Assembly (NCBI GenBank): GCA_029204225.1
Contig: CM055110.1
Coordinates: 19,574,410 to 19,638,409 of the forward strand
Reading direction: 5' to 3'
DNA length: 64,000 nt
Source: Diphasiastrum complanatum
Taxonomy: Eukaryota > Streptophyta > Lycopodiopsida > Lycopodiales > Lycopodiaceae
The position numbers were made by a program, and so were the translations under genes. Below, piece by piece: positions 33,330 to 47,822 of this stretch; position 1 is the first letter of the stretch; each line of letters begins with the position of its first letter. A model generated the notes under the pieces. That model had not been told where the DNA came from. It was given only the letters and a program-made list of their open reading frames with translations, and made no database searches.

Positions 33330-33790
33330 ATTGGTTACCTTTGCTGGAGATCAGCCGGAAGTCCGTTGTAGGCATCCTTCAAATAATTGGTTGTCTAAAT
33401 TATGATTCCAAGGAGGCAACTGTGAGCTTAATTTCCAACAACTTAAAGTAGCCAAACCTACTTCCGACAGATTGAAGTACCAACCTTTTGTAGTGTTGGT
33501 CAGACACAAATTGAAATATCGTAACAGCTCTTGCGGGTTGTCGTCTCCGTAGGCTCTACATGCTTGGGTGTAGATCTGTAGAAATCGTCGCAGATCTCCC
33601 TTGCCATCAAACCTCGTAAGGTCGATCTGGGAAAATTCCAGACTGTGTGGAGCATGAATGGCCTAGGATTGTCCATCGAGGGTGGATCTATGTCAACGAG
33701 TTCATGTAATATTTCGATCGGTACGTTGACGAATTTCTCTAATTCAGGGGGATCCAGGGTGGATAATCTCCTACCTAATTTCAGATGCAT
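33330..33790 (-). pseudogene. Ty3/gypsy gag, upstream half
   Basis: On the minus strand: LDPPELEKFVNVPIE, then after a frame change RRFLQIYTQACRAYGDDNPQ, ELLRYFNLCLTNTTKGWYFN. The GWY/W-F-NLP block is the core of the gypsy retrotransposon gag domain. It follows, in the right order, a family A LTR and tRNA-Asp-type primer site at 34.6 kb, so this is the start of the family A element's coding part. Confidence 0.85.
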
Positions 33791-34590
33791 ACAGCGGAAC
33801 GAAAAATAGGACTATTTTTAGGTATTATCGCATTTCGGTTGTTTTTATCTTCTTCGTTTTCTTTTTTTATTCAAAAGGCAACGGGGAAAAATGAAAATAA
33901 CAGAAAAACACAAATGGGTTTTGATTGTCGAAAGATCTTAAAAATCTAGATTTTTCTCTGATGGGAAGTTATACAGACAAGTAATAACAAGCGCGGACAA
34001 TAGGATCATAACTCGCCGAGCTATCTACTTGCCCTAAATGATGATCAGAAGGCTCTGTGGAAGTGGCAAGTAATGAGGGCAATTGGCGAGTAATACTGAC
34101 GAGTTATGGCTCTGATGGTGAGTAATAAATTTATAACTTGCTAGTCTCTCAGAAGACATATCAGTATGTGTACAAGCCTCAGCATTGATGGCTAGTAAAA
34201 ATATTGAACAGAAAAGGAGAAAACATTGATGGCGAGTTATAACTGGCAAATAATGAAAAGGACGAGAATCAGAAAAATGATGGAAAAATTCAAAGTGGCG
34301 AGTAATGGCTCTGGGTGCGAGTAAATTTGGCAAAGGAAAGTATAAAAAATGGGTTTGGTGAGTAATAGGCTATAAGGCGAGTAATGTCTTTGATGGCGAG
34401 TTATATTTATAACTCGCCGAGCTCACAGAACAATGTCTGGAGCCTGCCTAGCTCTCTAGAGAAGTGGCGAGTAAAGAAGAGAACAAAAAAGTAGAAAAGG
34501 CCAGTAGACGAGTAATAAACTTGTCAAAAATGCAAGAAAAATCAAGCAAAAGCAAACTAAAAATCCATCTAATCACTACTTAGCACCGTC
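33791..34590 (-). other. Leader of the family A element with a recurring GGCGAGTAAT motif
   Basis: Between primer site and gag. From about 34010 to 34515 the decamer GGCGAGTAAT and its variants (GGCGAGTTAT, GGTGAGTAAT, GACGAGTTAT) occur about a dozen times on the plus strand, and ATAACTCGCCGAGCT occurs twice (34009, 34411). No coding. Confidence 0.7.
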
Positions 34591-34608
34591 TCCCCGACAA
34601 CGGCGCCA
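34591..34608 (-). promoter_or_regulatory. Primer-binding site (tRNA-Asp type) of the family A element
   Basis: On the minus strand TGGCGCCGTTGTCGGGGA, differing by one base from the complement of the 3' end of plant tRNA-Asp, five bases after the LTR end. This primer type is common in plant Ty3/gypsy elements. Confidence 0.88.
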
Positions 34609-34613
34609 AAAAA

Positions 34614-37418
<2,805 letters not shown>

Positions 37419-38900
37419 TGAACTAATAACCAATTAGAGTTGGCTTGTTCGCCACTACATATTTTTGAATGTCAAATCAAAGGTGGTGAAGACATGCAAG
37501 TGGAGGTCTATTGAAGTTAAGCTCATTTGCAAACATACTTAAATCATTGGTTTAAGGCTTCATCATTGTTGGATACATTTCCTTTAGCTTGTTTTAGATT
37601 TGGATGAGCTCTAGCCTAAAGCTTCTAACCACCCATGGCCATTTATTTAACACTTCTGTGCTTAACAATCTATATTTGCCATCACTTGTGCCAAGTAGTT
37701 TTGCTTTGTATTAGATTTGAAAAGTAAGTAGCATGTTGCCATTGTTGATGCATAGGAAAGATTTGTGCATGTGGAAATTTTTTTATAGGTAGCTTACATA
37801 AAAAATTTTGTGGTCTCTTTGTAGGAAATGTAAGGTTTTGATGGACAAAGAAGGTTACTATAAACGGAGGAATATTTATAATAGATTGTACTTTTTGTCG
37901 CAATTATGTGTATTGTTTGATAGTTGAGCTAGTTTTATTGGAAGGTTGGAAGCTAGTTGTAAAGCTTCAAGCTACAAGATATGTTGGTTCGGATGTATGT
38001 CCTAATCTATAGATTGTTAAGTATAATGGCTAGCCATTTGAACTTGTAGTACATTGTATAGGTTAAGAACATTTAGATAGAACTTCGTGGAGGCTTGTTC
38101 ATATATTTCAAGAAGAAAATCAAATCATGGATTTTAGAATAACATGTTCACCATTTGTTTTTGGAGCACATTTCTTGAACTAACCCATCCCGATGCATGG
38201 TATGTGGCTTGCACCAAACAATACATTGATGTTCACCATAATATTTAGCCATAAAAATTGTAACACCATGCCATTGACAATACTTTTTGGTGATCCATAA
38301 AAATATATATACTTTAGTTGAGACTCAAATCAGCATGGGATACAAGGAGAAAAGAAAATCAACATGGGAAGTCCCATCTAGGTTATTTCATGTGGAAGTA
38401 GAATATAGCATAAAACAAAAATGCTTTGGAAATTGCAAAAACTATGACCCTTTAGGCTTAATATTAAAACTAGAAGCATATGCAAATCCTTATCACTTTG
38501 TGTGTGGCGTGCACCCCCACATGGGTTAATTTTTGTAGGTTGTTCTTCTAAGAGCATCTTATCGCCAGGCAACTGATATTGTCGCCGTAATCATGGGCCC
38601 ACCCAAATCCAAGAGCGGTACAGGCATTGGTGAATGGCGAAGATATGTCGGTCCCGTCCATGAGATCCCCACCTGACATCAACCTTGGATGAGGGCATCA
38701 TCTCGACTTCACAGAGTCTTTTAATACAATGCTTCCTTCTTGTGATGGAGATGAGTTCTCTGAGTCCCTTTCGTCATCAAGCTTTTTATTTTAATGTTCT
38801 TTCTAAACAAAAGCTAATCAATCATCCATATCTCATTACAAAACAAAATGTACATCACAAAAAAAAACCCAAAAAGCTGAAAAGGTTTTCATTTCTTTTG
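37419..38900. other. No gene seen
   Basis: AT-rich sequence without recognisable coding, terminal repeats or RNA genes. Confidence 0.5.
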
Positions 38901-40850
38901 TTAATTCGAGTGTGAGGCTTCTTCTTCCTTCAGCGTTAGGCCCCAGGCCCGTACTGACCCCAAGGCGGGGCCCTACACCAGCCAAATATGCCCGGTCCAT
39001 CAGCCTAAATGTAGAGGGAGTGACCCGCCGGGACCGGTCACTGGGTCCCATGCAGTCAGGGACCAGCAGAGTGGCCATGATTAGTGAAGTGACATTTCAC
39101 AGAAGGCCTGCCCGCCGCCACTGCAACCCGTCAGACTTCATTCTCCTGACCCTTCCGACCTGCAATCCTTCATGCTAAGCCTTCCCAGACAGGCCTTCGG
39201 AGCCTATTCGCCCTTCATGCAAGTAGTTTTTCATTTTAGCCTTTCAAAAAACAAGTTAAAATGGCTTTAGCGAGTTTTCATAATGAAAGTTTCTCCAATT
39301 GCTACCCTTCTTCGAAAAAAATTAATTAATTTATGAATTCAAGGTATTGTAGGTATATTTAAGCAATAAAAATGAACCATTCTATAAAATTACAACTTCA
39401 AAGGTCCTTGATGATGAATCAATTTTATACCCTTTTAGTTTGAGATTCCTTTGTGCTTTGAGCTTGCCAAGTCAAGCAAGGTGACCTAGGGAAGTTGGCT
39501 GAGTAAGGTGACCCAGTTGGCTGAGTAAGGTGACCCAGCGGAGTTGGCTGAGTTGGTTCACTTGGCATTAGAAGTTTCTTTGGTCCCAAGTTTGACCATC
39601 CCCTTGAAAACCAAGAGGCATGTTAGCAAAGTGAATGTTGGTTCAACCAGCGGAGTTGGCTGAGTTGGTTCACTTGGCATTCGAAGTTTCTTTGGCCCCA
39701 GTTTGAGCATCCCCTTGAAAACCAAGAGGCATGTTAAGCAAAGTGAATGTGAAGGCAGAGGGCCTACTTACTGCTTTTATTAGCAACTAGTGTCCTCATT
39801 TGCTATTTCACAAGTACTCACTCCTTCTCCAACAAGTGATGCCAAGTGCTTAGCTTTTTTGTGTGTGTTTTGGTGGCACCTCCAAAAGAAAAAGAACCAG
39901 AATTTTGTGAGCCTTTTTGTCACAATTCTCAAGTCCAGTAAAAAGTTGGCAATAGCATATGAAAATTTTGATTGAACATGCACGTGAAAAGCCAATGATG
40001 GGCTGCCAAGTAGCACGTCCACATTTTGTATATGTGCATGTGCTATGGATGAAAAAAAAAAAAAAAGTAAACGAATTTTGCATAAATTGCAAAAATCGAA
40101 AAACCAAAAAAAAAAAATCCTTCGCACATTGCGTTATGCAGGGGAAGGCCCAACCTTGTTAGGGCCTTTCACCCTAATCAGCGGGGCCCTAGGGCTCCTG
40201 CCCATTAGGCATATGCCTCATATGGCAGAAGGCCCTCGGTCAGGGACCCCTCAGTCTACACACTAAAGATAAAAAATGAAAGCAATATGCCAAAATAAAC
40301 AATGAGAGGCCTATCACCTATATAAAAATAGTCTACAAAAGTATCAACTAGGACAAAAATATCAACATCTCCATAAAGCAACTCAATGTTGTACAAGCAA
40401 AAATAGTAATGCACATAGGAATGTGGATCTCATATGGAAGGTGAACATGTATAACTTTGCATTTATATACACAAACTACCAACAAATTGCCACTTCTCAT
40501 TGGCTCAAAGCCATTGAGTACTGACACTAAGAACTAGCCTCAACTAATGAAATCAACATGGACATATGGAGTGCATCTACAAACGTATCATTCTTTTACT
40601 AAGCACTTGGTTAATGTTGAGCACACATCAAAATTAAGGTCAATCACTCCTTTTTTTCTCTCAAAGAAAGCTGACCATAGATCTTAGACTTTTTACAAAA
40701 TACATAGTAAACGCAAAACTTAAAAAAGCAAAAGTTTATCAGTCTCTTTAAAAAGGAGTAGAGGGGAGTTGTTAAAATCACTAGTCCCAAGTTCTCTACT
40801 ATTCCTATCTAATCAAATGTTCCATAAAGAAATGATCCTAATACGTTGCT
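38901..40850. other. Unassigned region with two GC-rich islands and a tandem duplication
   Basis: GC-rich islands lie at about 38935-39180 and 40135-40260. A tandem duplication of about 120 bp covers roughly 39535-39755 (GCGGAGTTGGCTGAGTTGG, CACTTGGCATT.GAAGTTTC, CCCCTTGAAAACCAAGAGGC in both copies). A relative of this unit occurs in the remorin intron at about 16650-16735. The rest is AT-rich. Confidence 0.5.
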
Positions 40851-40914
40851 AGAAGGCATTGACATTTGCATCATCAAACGTGATATCATTCGTGGTTGAA
40901 TCTCTTGAATCTGA

Positions 40915-41245
40915 CATGAAAACGTGCAATAAAGAGGTCATAGAAGTGGAAGTAGATAAAGGGCCAAGGTCTCCATGGGAAAAGGCATAGGAGAGAAAAT
41001 TAGTCTCGCGGGAGGAAAGACCAAGTTCAGCTTTGAGACGAGAAAGATTGATAGAGTAGATAGAGTTCATGATATGGCCCTGTAACAAGACCTTCACGAG
41101 TCAAACTTCGGCAAACTTTGCTTTCAATCAAAGACAAAGGCTTAGAATTAATGGTAATCGCTTTAGAAAACCACAAAAATTCTAAAGGTGAAATGAAGCT
41201 ACCCCGTGTCCAAAAGGTAAGCTCTCGCATGGACAGGAGAACTCT
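40915..41245 (-). pseudogene. LINE ORF2 fragment
   Basis: On the minus strand: SPLEFLWFSKAITINSKPLS, LIESKVCRSLTREGL, then after a frame change YSINLSRLKAELGLSSRET. These line up with ITKNSKPLALVEKRLC and SLNLSRLRAKLGLSARES at 45.62-45.79 kb in the larger LINE. It is cut at 41246 where the TRIM begins. Confidence 0.78.
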
Positions 41246-41509
41246 ATGGATGCGCATTGTGCGCACCTACGGGCCGCACGACGCCTAGCCACCCGCCTTT
41301 TTCCCACTTGACCCCAAAAGGATTGGTACCAGGGGACAAGGGTATTCTGTCTACTTTGAGCTTATATGTGGGTGATGTTTTAGTCTCCATTTACTTACAA
41401 GACAAATGCACTCTTTTTGGGGCCTTCACGGAAGCAGCCGCTCTATGCGTAGCTGGCATCCTCTAACACCCCCACTCAAGTGAGCACAAGGCGAATGACA
41501 CCCCCACTT

Positions 41510-41522
41510 GGCTCTGATACCA
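41510..41522 (-). promoter_or_regulatory. Primer-binding site of the TRIM
   Basis: TGGTATCAGAGCC on the minus strand, immediately after the TRIM LTR end TGACA. Confidence 0.9.
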
Positions 41523-41781
41523 TGTCAGAGTTTTTCAACAACGGAAAGCGGCAACAATCCGGTCCAGTAGATGATGTCGCACATTGTGTGCACCTACAGG
41601 CCGCACATGGGATCCCATACCCACCGACTAGCCACCCACCTTTTTCCCACTTGATCCCGAAAGGTCTGATACCAGGGGACAAGGGTATTATGTCTACTTT
41701 GAGCTTATATGTGGGTGATGTTTTAATCTCCATTTACTTATGGGACAAATGCACTCTTTTTGGTTTCTTCATGAAAGCAGT

Positions 41782-42271
41782 CTGTCATGCCCACGACTGG
41801 CCTCGGGTAGCGTGTCCACACTAGGGATCGGTAGACCAACGACCCATAAGTTAATTGTGACTATAAGGGAATTGGGGCCCTTATGCGCAAGGTCATATTT
41901 AATGGTTGTAGGCCTAAAGTCGTGATGGTGGATTTGTATGGGTCTATTAGTGAGTGAGTGATTGGGGAACTGGATGACGTGGTCCAAATAGGCTGCAGAG
42001 GTGTCCAGTGAGGTGTCACAGCGCACTACTAGCGGTGCATGGGCCTTGGAAGGTATAAGTATACCTATTGGGCTCTCACTAGTGTATGCTTTATAGCATG
42101 ACTGGTAGCAGTATGCTGTTGGTGTGAATCCTCATTCCTCTTTGAGATTGATCCATAGCTTGGGGGCTACATCCGTTCGATCTAGATTTGGTTGGGTTGG
42201 TTTGTCCACCATCCGTTTCCCTTGTGTTGCTTGTTATTGGCATGCTTAGAATAGGATCCTTGGATGAGGAC
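41782..42271 (+). mobile_element. Solo LTR of family D inside the TRIM
   Basis: TGTCATGCCCACGACTGG at the left and GGATGAGGACA at the right, similar to the gypsy LTR at 12355-12875. The sister TRIM LTR is uninterrupted at this place (GCAGCCGCTC, 41431 on). GCAG on the left and ATAG on the right may be an eroded target duplication. Probably the trace of LTR-LTR recombination. Confidence 0.78.
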
Positions 42272-42306
42272 ATTATATAGCCGCTCTGTGCGTAGCTTGC
42301 ATCTCC

Positions 42307-44150
42307 AATAGAAAGAGAGGCCCAATGGCGACTATGATATATTTAATTGGAGAATGCATATAGCAACAGCTCTCTCAAATCTTAAATGTGTAGTTGGGAT
42401 CAAGTTTCACCAATTTTTCTTTCTTGCCCCATGGTATCACCATAAATTATTGGCAAGAAAAGATATTCTAGCCCTCCCGCCCAATTTTTTTGAATGTGTG
42501 AAACGCAATAATCATCTGTGGATGTGTCAACAAAGCCACATCTCTAAATTTTTCAAAGATATAATGTGGAAATTTTGTGTAGGATTCCAAACAAATATAT
42601 GCTTAGTTTTCTTGCATCGCAATTTTGTTAACACTTTGGTGCTAGCATTTGCATCAAAAGGTACATGAAACTTTTAGACATCGAAGTTCCAAAAAGTTTG
42701 TAATATAAATCACCATGCACTTCTTGGCTAAGAAATTTGATGAGGTGCACTTAGAAGGAAAGCAATTTGGAACTTCCACTTGTGGAAGTTCAATCAAGTC
42801 CAAAAGTATCATTGATGTCGAGTATCAAGTATATACACATGACTACCTCAAAACCAACATGGCTTACCTTCATATTTTTGTCAATGAGAGGAAGAATCAA
42901 TGACCATATTGTTGTCTTCTTTAGAAGATATAACTAAGACATTGTAGGCACATGCTAAAAGTAAAAGTAAACTCATTTTTTTTCTTAAAGAAATACTTTC
43001 CAAAAAAAATATATTGTAATCTTGTAATAGTACTAACTTTTCTACATTATAAGGACTAGTTAGTGTATTGTTTTTCCACAATATACCAATCAAATCTCTT
43101 GACATTTAAACCTTGCATCCAATGGGTGACATGTAGCATACTTATTCAACAAGACCGCATTAGTGTAGAAAAATTGCTAAGTTTTATACAAGGTTATGAT
43201 ACAAAGGTCATTTGAAGTCACCAAGCGATACTATATTACTCATGCTAATTGTGGCATGTTTCGACAATGATCTCATTCATTACACAACCCTTTGCTCAAC
43301 GAGGTCAAATGTCTCTTTGGCTACCTTATTCTTTCTTCATGATTGCAAGCACAACACACTTGAGGTAAACCAACTCGATTTGTCAATCTTTAAACAAAAG
43401 ATTACTAAAAGTTGTCACTAACCCAACAACAATAAAACATTTTGCATCAAGAACATTGCATGTTATGTATAATATTTTAATGAAGTCCCATTGAAGTCAA
43501 CTAACAACTTCTATTCAGCTTGACCATTGTAAATAACGCAACAACATTGATAAACAAGGCTTATTCAAAACATGGGTTACAAAATAACCATAAACCTCCA
43601 TGAACGGCAACAAACAATAAATCATCAATTGCAACACTTGTAAGATGAGATATATAATTCCCTATTGATATTCTTATAGTCCAACTCTTGTATTGTGATA
43701 GAGTTCTAGTTAGTAACCTTTTTCAAAGTTGCATGTACTTCAATGCAATGTATGTCAATTACAATCAAAGTTTTCAAGTTTTCAAGATTGTCTTATCCTT
43801 GTATGCCCTTTGTGTTGTTGAGTGAATGATTTTTCAAAGGTTGCAAAGTAAATAGTATGTGATAGAGGAGAAATGAGATTTCAATCAGTGGGGAGACACT
43901 GAAGTGAATGAGCCCAACGAGGAAGAAATGGATGTTCCATCAGCTCGCAAGTATATGACCCATTCTAGAAAAGACACCTCTTTGAAAGTTTCAAAAAAGA
44001 GGCTCTTATAATAACAATTTTTTGAGTCATTTATTTTTGCCTCCTCGATTATCGATAAAGACATTGCAAGTTTATATGATTTCCAGCATGCTTCAATAGA
44101 AAGTCTCCTGAAATATTCGCCTATGACTCATATACTGCAAAATTCTTAGT
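42307..44150. other. No gene seen
   Basis: AT-rich, many stops in all frames, no recognisable repeats. Confidence 0.5.
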
Positions 44151-46400
44151 CTAAAAGTACATCAAAAACAAGGATTGAATCAAGGGACATGACCTTCAAA
44201 GAGATTCTACTGTCCAACAGCCATCCAAACAACGCCTCAACTGATACAGATCCTCGAAAGTCTAGATTATTCTCTAATGGTGTAAGAATAAATTGCATGG
44301 ATAAGGACCTTACAGTTCCTTTCGATGAACTCTCTCAAGAAAGCCTTTTGATAGCTTCTCCTACTCCTTCAGCTCAACTATGGTGCCCTCCTTGGAAAAT
44401 AAAGCTAAATTAAATCGGCAACGTTTCTATCCGAAGATTTCTCAAAAGGCTAGCTCGTGCTAAAGCTAAGGATTCTCAAAATGAGCATTCATAGATCAAG
44501 AGTGGAAGTGAAACTTTCTCTCATGCTCTTACTATCTTCTATTTTGCACTTTTAGCGGACTTGCTTTATTCTATTCCATAGTATTTGCTCATGAATATGA
44601 TCACTTGGAACATTAGAGGTTTCAACTCCCCTATTCACTGATCCTTGCTCCTCCTCTCTATCACTCTAACTTGGTCGTCTACCTTGAAGAAACCAAAATT
44701 AGCGGCTTTCTTTTTGATGTGTTAACCAAAACGTTTGCCCGTAACTTCAATCACTCCTCTCCTACTGACGGTACCCGTGGTGGTCTGGTGACCCTTATTT
44801 CCAGAGATTGGAAGTTGGCTTCTCACTTTTCCCTCCCTGGTGGTCGTGTTAATATTTGCACGATTTATAAATGCAGCTTGTCCTTCAATATTGTCAACAT
44901 TTATCCTAACTTTCCCCTTGCTCATGTTGATCTCCAGAACATCAACTCTCCGATAAACTCCTTTCCTTTGATCCTTGTTGGAGATTTCAATATGTATCCC
45001 CACCCTCTTGACGGCCCTAATCGTATATTCTATGTTGATGAGAGGCAGGCTTGCGACAGTATGGTGGAGGGTTTTAATTGCTTTGATGTTCTTATGTTAT
45101 GCAATTCCCCTCGTTTCCGCTCTTGGTTTGTGGTTGTTTCCCCCCTTTCTTTACCTCTGCGAGGCTTGATAGATTCTATCTATCTAACCTTGGAAATTGG
45201 AGCAATGTTATTTACTGCACTATTATCCCCTCTTTCCCTCTCTCGGATCACCTTCCAGTTAACTTACACTTTAGACTATACCCTGCCAAAACTGCCAATC
45301 AGCATTCTGTTTACGTAATGAATAATTCCCTTATCTGGAAGAAAAGCATTCGCTCTACCCTTGCTACTAAAAAATCTTTCCTTTCGGACTTGGAAGACAT
45401 CATTGACTATTCGCGTTCCTTCATCCGCGTGCAAGGGAAACTTGCCAGATCTTGTTCCTCCTCTCTCTCGACATCCATTTCTAAGAAAAATTTGAGTCTT
45501 TTAAATAGTGTTGTCTCCCCTAAGTTTCTTGTTATCTATGTCATTCGACCAATGACACCAACCCGCAGTCCCATTTTATTGGAATGGCGGTAGTTCAGTC
45601 TCCCCTCTTGAATCCCTCTTGTTCTTGAAAGCTATAACTAAAAATTCCAAGCCTCTTGCCTTGGTTGAAAAAAGACTTTGCTTCAACCTTACCCGAAAAG
45701 CTTTTGTCGCTTGGAATTATATTAAGAATTTTATCTATTCTCTCAACCTCTCCCGTCTTAGGGCAAAACTTGGTCTCTCCGCTCGTGAATCTAGATTTGT
45801 CCTTTGCTTTAATACATGGAGACCTTGGACCCCTCTTTACCTCCCTTTCTGTTGACTATGATAAGAATTGGATCTTCAAGGCCCTGGATAAAGGGCAAGA
45901 TCTCCTATTCTTCTGTTTATGCTTCAACCAAAGAGCCCCTCTTTACTTTTCTTCATTCAATCTAAGTGGAACCTTTCTGATCTCCCTAGTATGTGGAAAT
46001 CCTATCGCATGTCTACTCAAAATGCAAAACTTTAGAAGAGGACATAACTGATCTATTTTTTCATTGTCATGCCCCTCTTTGCAGATCAATGGTTGACATG
46101 TTTATTGCACGCTTTCATGTCAAATTCAGAAGATTCAACCACCATGATCTGCTGCTAATTATTTTTTACAATGAAGCTACGAACGATTTCTGGCAGTGTT
46201 TTAGAATTGTTACTATGGAATATTTGGCTAGACAAAAATAGTAGGGAATTTGGAAATGGTGACTTAGTCATCCCCCCTTGCTGTTTTTTAAAGAGGTTGA
46301 GAAACTTTTTCGTTTGTAGGTAATTGGTTCTTCTATGTGTACTTTGTATAAAGTCATTAATCTACAATTAATTTTCTTGAGAGAAAAAAAATAAAATACT
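44150..46400 (+). pseudogene. LINE (L1-type) remnant with endonuclease and zinc-finger tail
   Basis: A short frame 44189-44413 may be the end of ORF1. From 44591 comes ITWNIRGFNSP, then, after a frame change, VVYLEETK, LVGDFNMYPHPLDGP and, in a third frame, RLDRFYLS and PLSDHLPVNLHF: the N, E, GDFN and SDH motifs of an apurinic-type endonuclease in order. From about 45620 ITKNSKPLALVEK belongs to the region before reverse transcriptase. Then, skipping the polymerase core, EDITDLFFHCHAPLCRSM (about 46030) is the C-terminal zf-RVT type motif. An A-rich tail (GAGAAAAAAAATAAAA, about 46381) marks the 3' end. Several frameshifts and an internal deletion have killed it. Confidence 0.85.
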
Positions 46401-47822
46401 AGATTGAAGCAATTTTTGGGTAAAATCAAGAGAGATATCAAACACCTATCAACACAATCTCTAGTGGCATGTCTCTAAAGGAAATTGCAAGGAGCTCCAA
46501 TGGCATTTTTTCATATTATTATGATTGAAGGTAGCAACATAATCAATGAAGCAATTTTAATTCAAGTGTGTAGGGAGAACACCCACTTGTCACCAACAAA
46601 ATGTTAAAGAATATCACCCTTTACGCATTTAACTATTAAGCTCATTAATGCATGCAAAAGTATTTTATAATCATGTGTCACTCAAGAAACAAAGACATTG
46701 TGGTATACCACAAAGGCCTTGCCCTAAAACAATGTATGCTAATACGAATGGTGCTTATGTTCATTTGTGAATATTCATATTTTGTTGCATGAATTATTAA
46801 TTGCATGTATAGGCTACATAAGAGTACCTAACATCTATCATGGCCAGCCTTTATAATCTTAGGCACCTCTTTTAGCGTTGATTTTTTTTCAAGCTACAAT
46901 GACCAACTTGAACATATGTTGCCTTTCCAAGGCAAGGCCAAAATAAATTGAGAACGCTTGCTCTTTCCTAATTATAGACTTGTCAAGCATTCGCCATCAA
47001 ATAGCCAAAATTCATAGAGGTAATTCTTCTATGAAAAATCCAAAGAGGGGACGCAAGTCATCACATAAGTATCTTGAAATGATCAAGATACTTAATAATA
47101 ATGTATCAATCGCTCTAAAGATGGGAGTTGAGAAGTAAACCTTTATGACATCATTTTGATGGCATTTATATGCAAGGCTTTGTCACAACTGAACACATGC
47201 ATTACGACATACATTACTTTCTAGGAGCTCCATTTAAATTCTTTAAATTCCATGACCAAGATATGAGTAGAAAACTATCATTCAGGGGTAAAAGTTCAAT
47301 GTGCATAATGACTATCTTTTCACACTGTTTACAAGATAAAATCTATCATGCAGCTTTAACAAGTTGCCAGTTGCCAATTTTAACATTGCACAGCAATCCA
47401 AATTGCTTCGGAGCTGAAAATGCTATCACCAAAATGGGTCATAATTTGGTTTGCTGTCTTACTATAAGACATTTTACATCCGGTCCCCTCCTTTTTAAAT
47501 AGAACACCATCCTGACGACATAAGTTCTTAAGCCTGGATACCTTTGAACAGTGTTTGTAATCCACTACTCACAAAGGAATTATCAACTGTTCTAATGAGC
47601 TAGAACATAGTAAAACTTCAATTGCTTATTCCGTTTAGTAGGGCAGGAACTAATATTCACGAGCTAGTCCACCCACCTTCACATTTTAAACAGGCAACTT
47701 CCAAAGATTCATATCAACTAGAGTTCAAAATTGTCTGTTCTAGGAATGCTCCAATTTAATCCTGTAACCCATTGAGCGAGGAACATTATACTTCATGATG
47801 CTTTTTTATACAGATGCTTACT
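46401..47822. other. Unassigned; 3' flank of the START gene at its right end
   Basis: AT-rich with no conserved frame. The part next to 47822 should contain the 3' UTR of the minus-strand START gene. Confidence 0.45.

Larger units (their letters stand above)
41246..42306 (-). mobile_element. TRIM element with 54-bp internal domain, carrying a solo LTR
   Basis: Two direct repeats lie around a 54-bp centre (41469-41522). On the minus strand the right repeat ends CTCTGACA, next comes TGGTATCAGAGCC (primer site for tRNA-iMet), a few bases, the purine tract GAGTGGGGGTG, then the left repeat starting TGTTAGAGGATGCC. That is a terminal-repeat retrotransposon in miniature. The right LTR is 41523-42306 minus an insert of about 490 bp (about 294 bp by itself); the left one, 41246-41468, lacks its last 58 bases. 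No coding. Confidence 0.88.
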
